Below, in pieces: positions 6,601-11,868 of a stretch of 11,868 bases of DNA (within the stretch, counting starts at the first letter, position 1; each line of letters opens with the position of its first letter). Below the pieces are notes generated by a model. The model ran no database searches and had not been told where the DNA came from. It saw nothing but the letters and a program-made list of their open reading frames with translations. Position numbers and translations under genes: made by a program. Location: NCBI GenBank assembly GCA_963169595.1, contig CAUJFM010000118.1, forward strand, positions 1 through 11,868, read 5' to 3'. The stretch is from Bacteroidota bacterium. GTDB taxonomy: Bacteria > Bacteroidota > Bacteroidia > Flavobacteriales_F > PHOS-HE28.

Positions 6601-8957
6601 CCGGGCAGTGCCGTGCCGAAGGGGGTTCCCTGGCAATCCACCGGCGTGCCCGAGCAGGAGCAATCAGGGCTCCAGGTATCGTTCACGGTCAGGTTGTTCC
6701 CGTCGTTACAGGGCGTACCCGGCAAGGCCGATCCTCCGGCAACGCCTTGGCAATCGATGGGCAGTCCAGCACACTGGCAGTTCACGTTCCAGGTGTCGTT
6801 GCCCGTTGCGGAGTTGTTGTCGTTGCAGGGGGTGCCCGGCAGTGCGGGTCCACCCACCACACCCAGGCAATCCACGGCCTGACCGGCGCACGCGCAGTTG
6901 GCGCCGATCACATCGTTCACCGTGTTCGGGTTGCCGTCGTTGCAGGGCGTGCCCGGTTCGGGGTTGCCGCATCCACAGGCCCCGGGCGCGGTCTTGTTGG
7001 GGTCTGTGGGACAGGCATCCTGCCCATCGCAGGTGCCATCGTTGTCCGAGTCCGGCAATGGGGTGAAGGTGCAAACGCCACCAACACAGCCATCGGACGT
7101 GCAGGGGTTGCCATCACTGCACGGCAGCGGTGTGCCCACGCACTGGCAGGAGGCGTTCCACACGTCATTGGTGGTGCAGGCGTTGCCGTCGTTGCAGGGC
7201 GTGCCGGGTACGGCCGGTCCGCTGGGCACGCCCAGACAATCGGTGTTCACGGGAGAGATGGTCACCTGGCCAAAGGCACCCAAACTGAGGTTGAAATAGC
7301 TGCCGCTGAAGGAGACCTGCAGCTTCAACGCCTTCACCATGTAGCGAACCGTACCGGAAAGGCCCGCCGTGTTGTCCGTGAAGGAAGTGCCCGTGACGGG
7401 GCTTGATGTGCGCCGCTCCCAGCTTTGGGTGGACGTGTTGAAGCGATAGACGTGATAGCCGGTGAGGCCGCTTTCCGGTGAAGCGGTCCAGGTGACCGTG
7501 GTGCTCTGCCCCGTGGCACTGGTGGCCTGCACATTGGTGGGGGGGGCCACCACATGCATGCGCAGCGTGGGATCGCCGAGCAGCGACACGTGGATACGAC
7601 CGGCGTGCGGGTTGGCCGGCTCGTAGTGGCCATTCCCGTTGTTCTGCGTTAGGCGGGTGGAATACCCGATGGTCTCCCCCATGCCCATGTGGTGGAAGAA
7701 CCAGTTGGGGTACCCGGCCCAGAAATTGGCCAGGATGGTGCCGGAGCCCAGGGCCGCTCGGAGGAAGTTGTTCTGGAAGTCCCAATCACCGAAGTAGCTG
7801 CCCAACAGCACGGTGAAGATCCCCCGGGTAAAGGTGGACGCGAACTGGGCGGTGCTGCCCACCCCGTTGGCATTATCCCACCAGCCACCGCCGCAACCAT
7901 AGCTCCACAGGTGACTCTGCGTGGCCATGGAGGAGAAGTAGTCACCCGCCACCACGTTGTTGGGGTGGACCAGTGGCCCGAAGCCGCGCCAGCCGTTCTG
8001 CGAGAAGGCATCGGCCATTCCGGTGAAGTTGTCGTCGATCACCGCGCGGTCCTGTGCGGTGATCTGCTTCACCTTCCATTGGTGCAGCTTGGTGAGGTAG
8101 TTGCCCGTGAGCGTGGTCTCATTCTGGCTGAAGGCCGGCATGTCGTAGAAGTCCACGCGGCCCACGGCCAGCTCCACGGTGGTGGGGATGATCGTCTGGT
8201 CGAACTTGCCATCACCCGGGATGTTCCGGTTGCGGGCCCACTGCGCGGAGGTGCTGTTCACCGAGTTGTCGGTCCAGCTGCCGTTCATCTCGCCGTAGTA
8301 CACATCGGCCACCCAGGCCCCGTAATGCTCCCCGTGGCCATCGGGCGCCAGGTTCCCGGACATCGGCACGGGCACATGGCCGATGATGAAGACCGCCTTG
8401 ACGTTGGCCGGATCGGCGTTGTAGGCGTTCACCACCAGGGCCTTGATGGAGGTGACCGGCGCGGTGCGGCTCACGTCGTGGCGGATCACCTTCCAGCCAT
8501 CACCCTCCAGGTCGCTCTGCAACTGGGCCAGCTGGGCGGAAAGCGAAGTGGTGAAGGTGTTGTCCACCAGGAGCACCAGCTTGCCGCGGTCCTCCACCAT
8601 GTCCAGGTTGATGCCGGCGTTCACATACCCATAACCCGAACCCAGGTTGGACGTGGTGCGGACGATCTTGTACTCGTAGGAGGTGTTGACCGCAACGCCG
8701 TTGTCGACGAACTGGGTGGCCGTCCCGGCAGCGGTGCCGATGGCGCTGCCCCACGAGGTGCCTCCTTTCAGCTTGCGGAAGACGGTGAAGCCCGTGGTGT
8801 TGGCGTGCGGGGCCCAGTTCAGGGTGATGCGGGGGGGCGATGCCTGAACGGTTGCCCAGGCCTGGACCGAACGGTTCTGACCCAAGGTCTGGGCTTCCAC
8901 CACGGCCGACAACAGCAGCAACCACGTGGCTAACAGGGACTTGAGGTAGCTCGGCAT
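3603..8957 (-). CDS. Giant T9SS-exported protein: C25-like domain plus long Cys-rich repeat stalk, complete
   Basis: 1784 aa. The start was placed at 8957 because that ATG opens a signal peptide (MPSYLKSLLATWLLLLSAVVEA|QT) and follows a -7-like promoter box by 14 bp; an in-frame ATG at 9164 would bury the signal. Order: Fn3-like (about 28-120), putative C25-like fold (about 125-466; FIIGHVPVP, VELAVGRVDF, SYGCGGGWWD, GSYFGDWD, GDPTLRM), Fn3-like (about 470-570), five Cys-rich repeats with a calcium-type insert (573-812), a partial repeat and a DNRLRE-like beta-sandwich (about 840-1020), fifteen 39-41-aa four-Cys repeats (1026-1612), thrombospondin-3-like Asp-rich repeats (about 1641-1702) and a T9SS type A sorting domain (1703-1784). 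Export is therefore Sec then T9SS, ending on the cell surface or in the medium. The C25 catalytic His and Cys positions appear to be Cys355 and Ser387, so it may not be a working protease. Adhesion or a structural surface role is an inference from the architecture. Confidence 0.96.
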   Translation of the reverse strand: MPSYLKSLLATWLLLLSAVVEAQTLGQNRSVQAWATVQASPPRITLNWAPHANTTGFTVFRKLKGGTSWGSAIGTAAGTATQFVDNGVAVNTSYEYKIVRTTSNLGSGYGYVNAGINLDMVEDRGKLVLLVDNTFTTSLSAQLAQLQSDLEGDGWKVIRHDVSRTAPVTSIKALVVNAYNADPANVKAVFIIGHVPVPMSGNLAPDGHGEHYGAWVADVYYGEMNGSWTDNSVNSTSAQWARNRNIPGDGKFDQTIIPTTVELAVGRVDFYDMPAFSQNETTLTGNYLTKLHQWKVKQITAQDRAVIDDNFTGMADAFSQNGWRGFGPLVHPNNVVAGDYFSSMATQSHLWSYGCGGGWWDNANGVGSTAQFASTFTRGIFTVLLGSYFGDWDFQNNFLRAALGSGTILANFWAGYPNWFFHHMGMGETIGYSTRLTQNNGNGHYEPANPHAGRIHVSLLGDPTLRMHVVAPPTNVQATSATGQSTTVTWTASPESGLTGYHVYRFNTSTQSWERRTSSPVTGTSFTDNTAGLSGTVRYMVKALKLQVSFSGSYFNLSLGAFGQVTISPVNTDCLGVPSGPAVPGTPCNDGNACTTNDVWNASCQCVGTPLPCSDGNPCTSDGCVGGVCTFTPLPDSDNDGTCDGQDACPTDPNKTAPGACGCGNPEPGTPCNDGNPNTVNDVIGANCACAGQAVDCLGVVGGPALPGTPCNDNNSATGNDTWNVNCQCAGLPIDCQGVAGGSALPGTPCNDGNNLTVNDTWSPDCSCSGTPVDCQGTPFGTALPGAPCNDGNPNTGNDTWNISCQCVGLPIDCNGVPGGGAVLDLCGVCGGNNDCIVGSTCFTLNGGGSNPDAEEAENGNVYNNVGSLDLVFDGEAIPWRGNQVLALRFGNITVPQNAPVLQAYVQFTARGSGDISPAQLNVALQDSPNAQALGFVPFDISSRPTTSWVPWNPPSWTVANVSGTAQRTSDLSDLVGGIVSQPGWSSGNAMVVLIEGQGRRSAWSWDQSQARAARLCISYGAPPIDCEGVSGGPAVPGTPCDDGDPQTGNDTYQSDCTCQGLPLDCAGVPGGTTGPGSSCDDGDPTTGNDVYGADCTCAGVPLDCLGVPGGPAVAGTPCDDGLALTLNDLWTVDCECQGTPTDDDCLGVPFGPALPGTPCDDGDPLTGDDVWTNACTCQGLPFDCLGVAGGTALPGTPCDDGDPLTGNDTWTSDCSCVGQVIDCAGVPGGSAWPGTPCDDGNATTGGDVWGSDCTCAGEPLDCAGVPGGPALPGTPCDDGDPGTANDEWGADCTCAGTLIDCLGVVGGGALPGTPCDDGNANTGNDVWGPDCTCAGQPLDCEGVAGGTALPGTPCNDGDPATGNDVWGSDCTCAGELFDCLGIPGGNALPGTLCDDGDPDTGNDQWTADCQCIGLVLDCTGVPGGTALPGAPCNDGDPTTGNDRWAVDCDCVGEVIDCAGVPGGSALPGTACDDGLASTGNDLWTVDCVCAGQVIDCLGVVGGAALPGTPCDDGNSGTGNDTWTSSCTCVGQVLDCLGVPGGTALPGSPCDDGDANTGNDIWLGNCTCAGEPLDCLGIPGGLALPGTPCDDGNSATVEDAWSSNCQCIGLPMDCAGVVQGTAFIDDCGVCAGGTTGIVPNPDTDGDLVLDCDDNCPEVANPSQSDFDGDLIGDGCDNCPWIANPDQADEDGDGLGDLCDDVGISDLRSAPSLQVHPNPTLGLVRITPLTPEARTVIVYDARGAQVAQLPAAAVVDLSALSPGTYWLTLVDREGLVRARARVVRL
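3606..3851 (-). other. T9SS type A C-terminal sorting domain
   Basis: The last 82 residues (1703-1784) contain SLQVHPNPTLGLVRI, VIVYDARGAQV, VDLSALSPGTYWLTL and a basic end (ARARVVRL). Short beta strands with the N-P-T/S start, the D.xG turn and the L.PGxY motif are the standard signs of the type A tail, recognised by the type IX secretion system and usually removed after translocation. This is the strongest taxonomic marker in the window. Confidence 0.93.
3852..4121 (-). other. Degenerate last repeat and thrombospondin-3-like Asp-rich calcium-binding segment
   Basis: The final Cys-rich unit changes to DCAGVVQGTAFIDDCGVC, a repeat type common in Bacteroidota surface proteins. It is followed by DTDGDLVLDCDDNCPEVANP, DFDGDLIGDGCDNCPWIANP and DEDGDGLGDLCDD. 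These match thrombospondin type 3 calcium-binding repeats, which typically sit just before a sorting domain and rigidify the stalk when calcium is bound. Confidence 0.85.
4122..5882 (-). repeat. Array of 15 consecutive Cys-rich repeats, 39 aa (117 bp) period
   Basis: Protein-level tandem repeats at residues 1026-1612 of the complete secreted protein. The consensus begins DCxGVxGGxALPGTPC, continues DDGDPxTGNDxW and ends xxDCxCxG followed by about three residues. Fourteen copies are 39 aa; the third is 41 aa (ends PTDD). Each copy has four Cys (DC, PC, DC, xC), which suggests two disulfides per unit in the oxidising exterior, and an Asp/Asn-rich loop (CDDGD..TGND) that could bind calcium. The first two copies have Tyr where nearly all others have Trp. 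Nucleotide identity between copies is visibly lower than protein identity, so the array looks old and selected rather than freshly expanded. Confidence 0.95.
5898..6440 (-). other. DNRLRE-like beta-sandwich domain inside the repeat region
   Basis: About 180 residues interrupt the Cys-rich stalk. Visible landmarks are VLALRFGNITVPQNAPVLQA, YVQFTARGSGD, FDISSRPTTSWVPW, GIVSQPGWSSGNAMVVLIEG and RLCISYG. This pattern (RF..I.VP..A.I..A.L.F, then WSSGNA, then an adducing L.I.Y strand) resembles a beta-sandwich module of the DNRLRE/CBM96 kind found in bacterial surface and RTX-type proteins; the assignment rests on remembered motifs. It is flanked by a degenerate repeat (DCNGVPGGGAV, then CGVCGGNNDC) on one side and the 15-copy array on the other. 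It may bind a carbohydrate or act as a spacer. Confidence 0.6.
6522..7241 (-). repeat. First block of Cys-rich repeats (five units with an Asp-rich insert)
   Basis: Residues 573-812 of the complete secreted protein. Units begin DCLGVPSGPA, PGTPCNDGNPNT, DCLGVVGGPA, DCQGVAGGSA and DCQGTPFGTA. They share the 39-aa frame of the longer downstream array but mostly carry CNDGN instead of CDDGD. The first unit is followed by a CSDGNPCTSDGCVGGVC motif and a thrombospondin-3-like stretch (DSDNDGTCDGQDACPTD) leading into GACGCGNPEPGTPC. The same GCGNPEPG...NDVIGANC module occurs in the neighbouring paralog, so this block is probably the ancestral part of the stalk. Confidence 0.9.
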
Positions 8958-8971
8958 CCGCAAAAAGTCGT

Positions 8972-8979
8972 CAAAGATA
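8972..8979 (-). promoter_or_regulatory. Bacteroidota -7 promoter box for the complete secreted-protein gene
   Basis: On the minus strand the sequence reads TATCTTTG, an exact match to TAnnTTTG, and lies 14 bp before the ATG at 8957. A short leader of this kind is ordinary in the phylum. No good TTTG -33 box is seen at the usual 19-21 bp spacing; the nearest TTG is about 30 bp away. Confidence 0.55.
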
Positions 8980-9085
8980 GGCCCATACCCCCTTTCGGCG
9001 GGAAGCCTCCAAGCGGCATGTATCGATGAACATCCGATCGAGGTCGACGGACCCATCAGAGGATCCGACCGGCCCACACCGTGGC

Positions 9086-9093
9086 TACCTTCG
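9086..9093 (+). promoter_or_regulatory. Possible -7 promoter box for the NRPS-PKS gene
   Basis: TACCTTCG differs from TAnnTTTG at one position and lies in the context GGCTACCTTCGCAC, like the TACCTTTGC boxes of Bacteroidota. It is about 116 bp before the ATG at 9210, so a leader of about 110 nt would result. No clear -33 box is visible. Confidence 0.35.
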
Positions 9094-9209
9094 CACAGGA
9101 TCCGACGGATCAAACCTTTTGCCGGACGATCCCGTAAACAAGAGCGTTCAATGGAACGGTCCATTGGGCATCCCTATCCAGGACCTGCCACCTGGTCGAT
9201 CAGACTACC

Positions 9210-11868
9210 ATGAAGACGGAGAACCTCGCCCTGAAGAACATCACCGAACTCCTCACCCCCTCCCTCTCTGCGCATCCGGAGGCGATCGCTGTGATCGCGG
9301 ACAGCGGGCCGATCACCTACCAGGGGCTGATGGCCCGTCGCGGTCGTTTGGCCAAGGCGATCGTGGCCCAGGGGGCCCGACCCGGCGGCACGGTGGGTAT
9401 CTGCCTCGACCGCTCTCCCGAGCTAATCGTCTCCGTCCTCGGCATCGTGCAGGCCGGTGCCGCCTACGTGCCCATCGACCCCACCTACCCGGCCGAGCGC
9501 ATCGCCGGCATGCTGGAGGATGCGAAGCCGCCGGTGGTGATCACCAGCAAGGCCCACCAGCACCTCTTCAAGGGCACCTCGGCAAAGGTCATCCTCATCG
9601 AGGACATCGATCTGGAGAAGGGTCCCTTGTTCGAAGGCCAATGCCCCGCCACGCCGGACGACCTGCTCTACGTGCTCTTCACCAGCGGCAGCACCGGCCG
9701 GCCCAAGGGCGTGGCCATGCACCACGCGCCGCTCATCAACCTGATCCAATGGCAGCTGCGCACCAGCGTATGCCAGGCAGGTGACCGTACGCTGCAGTTC
9801 GCGCCGATCAGCTTCGACGTCAGCTTCCAGGAGATCTTCACCACGTTCGCCCAGGGCGGCACACTGGTGCTGATCACCGATGAGGACCGCCTGAACAGCA
9901 CGCAGTTGTTGCGCAAGATCATCGCACAGCGGATCAACCGCATCATCGTGCCCTTCGTGGCGCTGCAATACCTGGCCGAGGCCGTGGAGCGCACCGGCGA
10001 AGTGCCCACTTCGCTGAAGGAGGTGTTCACCAGCGGCGAGCAACTGAAGATCACGCCCGCCATCGCGAACCTCTTCAAGCAGCTCCCCGGCTGCCGTTTC
10101 TGCAACCAGTACGGACCCACCGAAGGCCACGTGGTGAGCGAGCTCGAGCTGAAGGGTGACCCTTCCACTTGGCCTGCGCTGCCCAACATCGGCACCGCCA
10201 TCGACAACGTGAAGCTCTACGTGCTCGATGAGCAGATGAAGCCCGTTGCGAAAGGCGAAGAAGGTGAGCTCTACCTCGGCGGCGCCTGCGTGGCGAAGGG
10301 CTACATCGGTCGAGACGACCTCACCGCCGAACGCTTCCTGGCTGATCCATTCATCAACGGTGGAAGGATGTATCGCACCGGAGATCGTGCAGCCGAGCTC
10401 CCCAACGGCGAGATCGACTACAAGGGCCGCATCGACGGGCAGGTGAAGGTGCGTGGCTACCGCATCGAGCTCGGCGAGGTGGAGGTGGCGATGGAGAAGC
10501 ACCCTGCGGTGGAGCAGGCCGTGGCCACCGTGCGCGAGGACCGTCCGGGCCTGAAGCGCCTGATCGGCTATTATGTCGCCAAGAGCGAACTCAGCACCAA
10601 CGAGCTTCGCAAGCACCTCGCCTCGCTCCTGCCCGACTACATGCAGCCTTCCGCCTTCGTGGCCGTGAAGGAACTGCCCCGCACACCCAGCGGCAAGATC
10701 GACCGCAAGGCCCTGCCCGCACCCGATATGAAGCGCCCCGACCTCGACGTGGCCTTCACCGCGCCGACGACCAGCGTGCAGAAGACGCTCGCCAACGTGT
10801 GGGCCGACCTGCTCGGCATCGACCGCGTGGGCATCGACGACAACTTCTTCGACCTCGGCGGCAACTCGCTGCTGAGCATCCAATGCGTAGCGCAGCTGGA
10901 AGGCCATGGTCTGAAGCTACCGATCGTGAAGCTCTACCAGCACCCGACCGTCCGGGCCTGCGCCGCGTTCCTGGAAGGTGGTGCCAGCGCGATCGCTCCC
11001 TCTGAAATGGCCAAAGCGCGCAAGGCTGCTGCCGGCGGTTCCCGGAAAGGGGATGTCGCCATCATTGGCATGAGCGGCCGCTTCCCCGGCGCGGAGAACG
11101 TGGAGCAGCTCTGGAAGAACCTGCTCGCGAAGAAGAACAGCATCAGCACGTGGACGGTGGACGAGCTCGACCCGAGCATCCCCACCGAGTTGCGCAACGA
11201 CCCCGACTACGTGAAGGCGCGCGGCGTGATCGCCGATGCCGACAAGTTCGACCACGGCTTCTTCGGTGTGAACCCCAAGGTGGCCGCGCTGATGGACCCG
11301 CAGCAACGCGTGTTCCTGGAGACGGCGTGGGCCGCGCTGGAGGATGCCGCCTACGACCCCGCGCAGTTCGCCGGGCTCATCGGTGTGTACGCCGGCATGG
11401 GCAACAACACCTACTTCACCCGCAACGTCATCGGCCACCCCGAGCTCATCGAGCAGGTCGGCGATTTCGCGGTGATGACGGCCAACGAGAAGGACTACAT
11501 CGCCACGCGCCTGGCCTTCGAGTTCGACCTGCGCGGTCCGGCCCTCAGCATCCACACCGCGTGTAGCACCTCGCTCGTAGCGATCGCACAGGCGTTCAAG
11601 GCACTGCGCGACGGTGAATGCGACATGGCGCTGGCCGGCGGCATCGCCATCACCGCGCCGATCAACAGCGGCATCGTGTACAACGAAGGCGGCATGTACA
11701 GCCCGGACGGCAGCACACGCACCTTCGACGCCAACGGTAAGGGCACCTCGTTCAGCGACGGCTGCGGCATCATCGTGCTGAAGCGCCTTGATGATGCGGT
11801 GCGCGACAACGATCACATCTACGCCGTGATCAAGGGCGCCGCGCTCAACAACGACGGCAGCGACAAGG
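9210..11868 (+). CDS. Hybrid NRPS-PKS, loading module A-PCP followed by KS (partial, 3' end off window)
   Basis: 886 codons are open to the right edge. ATG 9210 is the first Met after an in-frame TAA at 9135; there is no Shine-Dalgarno. Residues 1-505 are an adenylation domain: A3 LFTSGSTGRPKG (156-167), A4 FDVSFQEI (202-209), A5 NQYGPTEG (299-306), A7 YRTGD (388-392), A8 VKVRGYRIELGEVE, and A10 with the catalytic Lys496 in SGKIDRKAL. It activates a carboxylic acid as its adenylate. Next is a carrier protein (about 515-590) whose LGGNSLL motif supplies Ser553 for phosphopantetheine. A ketosynthase starts at 615 (DVAIIGMSGRFPGA), with DPQQR at 696 and active-site Cys785 in TACSTSL; its two catalytic His residues lie beyond the edge. 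No condensation domain precedes A, so this reads as an initiating module that passes an acyl or aminoacyl starter to a polyketide extension module. It is a cytoplasmic megasynthase and probably the first gene of a cluster extending to the right. The substrate is not established. Confidence 0.97.
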   Translation, partial: MKTENLALKNITELLTPSLSAHPEAIAVIADSGPITYQGLMARRGRLAKAIVAQGARPGGTVGICLDRSPELIVSVLGIVQAGAAYVPIDPTYPAERIAGMLEDAKPPVVITSKAHQHLFKGTSAKVILIEDIDLEKGPLFEGQCPATPDDLLYVLFTSGSTGRPKGVAMHHAPLINLIQWQLRTSVCQAGDRTLQFAPISFDVSFQEIFTTFAQGGTLVLITDEDRLNSTQLLRKIIAQRINRIIVPFVALQYLAEAVERTGEVPTSLKEVFTSGEQLKITPAIANLFKQLPGCRFCNQYGPTEGHVVSELELKGDPSTWPALPNIGTAIDNVKLYVLDEQMKPVAKGEEGELYLGGACVAKGYIGRDDLTAERFLADPFINGGRMYRTGDRAAELPNGEIDYKGRIDGQVKVRGYRIELGEVEVAMEKHPAVEQAVATVREDRPGLKRLIGYYVAKSELSTNELRKHLASLLPDYMQPSAFVAVKELPRTPSGKIDRKALPAPDMKRPDLDVAFTAPTTSVQKTLANVWADLLGIDRVGIDDNFFDLGGNSLLSIQCVAQLEGHGLKLPIVKLYQHPTVRACAAFLEGGASAIAPSEMAKARKAAAGGSRKGDVAIIGMSGRFPGAENVEQLWKNLLAKKNSISTWTVDELDPSIPTELRNDPDYVKARGVIADADKFDHGFFGVNPKVAALMDPQQRVFLETAWAALEDAAYDPAQFAGLIGVYAGMGNNTYFTRNVIGHPELIEQVGDFAVMTANEKDYIATRLAFEFDLRGPALSIHTACSTSLVAIAQAFKALRDGECDMALAGGIAITAPINSGIVYNEGGMYSPDGSTRTFDANGKGTSFSDGCGIIVLKRLDDAVRDNDHIYAVIKGAALNNDGSDK

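Noticed and set aside
6162..8933. Two 414-aa plus-strand open frames
   Set aside because: Antisense shadows of the complete secreted-protein gene, with no recognisable motif.
8958..9164. N-terminal extension of the complete secreted protein to an in-frame ATG at 9164
   Set aside because: It would put 69 polar, non-family residues before a clean signal peptide and overlap the -7 box at 8972-8979.
9423..11816. Minus-strand open frames of 494 and 299 aa opposite the NRPS-PKS gene
   Set aside because: Their sequence is an antisense shadow; the plus frame holds all adenylation, carrier and ketosynthase motifs in order.

Overview
The window looks like GC-rich DNA from a member of the Bacteroidota. 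Two signs point there. One complete protein ends in a type IX secretion system (T9SS) type A sorting domain, and a Bacteroidota-type -7 promoter box (TAnnTTTG) lies just upstream of that gene. Start codons have no Shine-Dalgarno sequence, which also fits the phylum. The lineage below phylum is not settled by the sequence; a GC-rich Flavobacteriales-like group is only a guess.

Layout. Two very large genes lie head to tail on the minus strand. The first (8957 down to 3603, complete, 1784 aa) and the second (3406 down to the left edge, at least 1135 aa, no stop reached) are paralogs. Each has a signal peptide, a fibronectin-III-like domain, a domain of about 345-360 aa that looks like a distant gingipain (peptidase C25) relative with substituted catalytic positions, a second fibronectin-III-like domain, and then a long cysteine-rich repeat stalk with calcium-binding thrombospondin-3-like segments. 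The complete protein carries 15 consecutive copies of a 39-aa, four-cysteine repeat. It also has a beta-sandwich (DNRLRE-like) domain inside the repeat region and a T9SS tail. The partial paralog has fewer repeats and instead contains three Ig/PKD-like segments, two of them a near-exact 83-aa tandem duplication. Both are probably exported and surface-anchored or released, perhaps as adhesins or structural proteins.

On the plus strand, divergently oriented and starting at 9210, is the 5' part of a hybrid NRPS-PKS gene (886 codons, running off the right edge). It has an adenylation domain with no condensation domain before it, a peptidyl carrier protein, and the first two thirds of a ketosynthase with its active-site Cys. 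This architecture is that of a loading module, so the right edge probably opens into a natural-product gene cluster.

The 252-bp divergent spacer (8958-9209) holds candidate promoters for both directions. The 196-bp spacer between the two minus-strand genes holds two short palindromes but no convincing promoter or U-tract terminator, so the pair may be co-transcribed. No RNA genes, insertion sequences or CRISPR arrays were seen. Nothing in the sequence links the surface proteins functionally to the NRPS-PKS gene.
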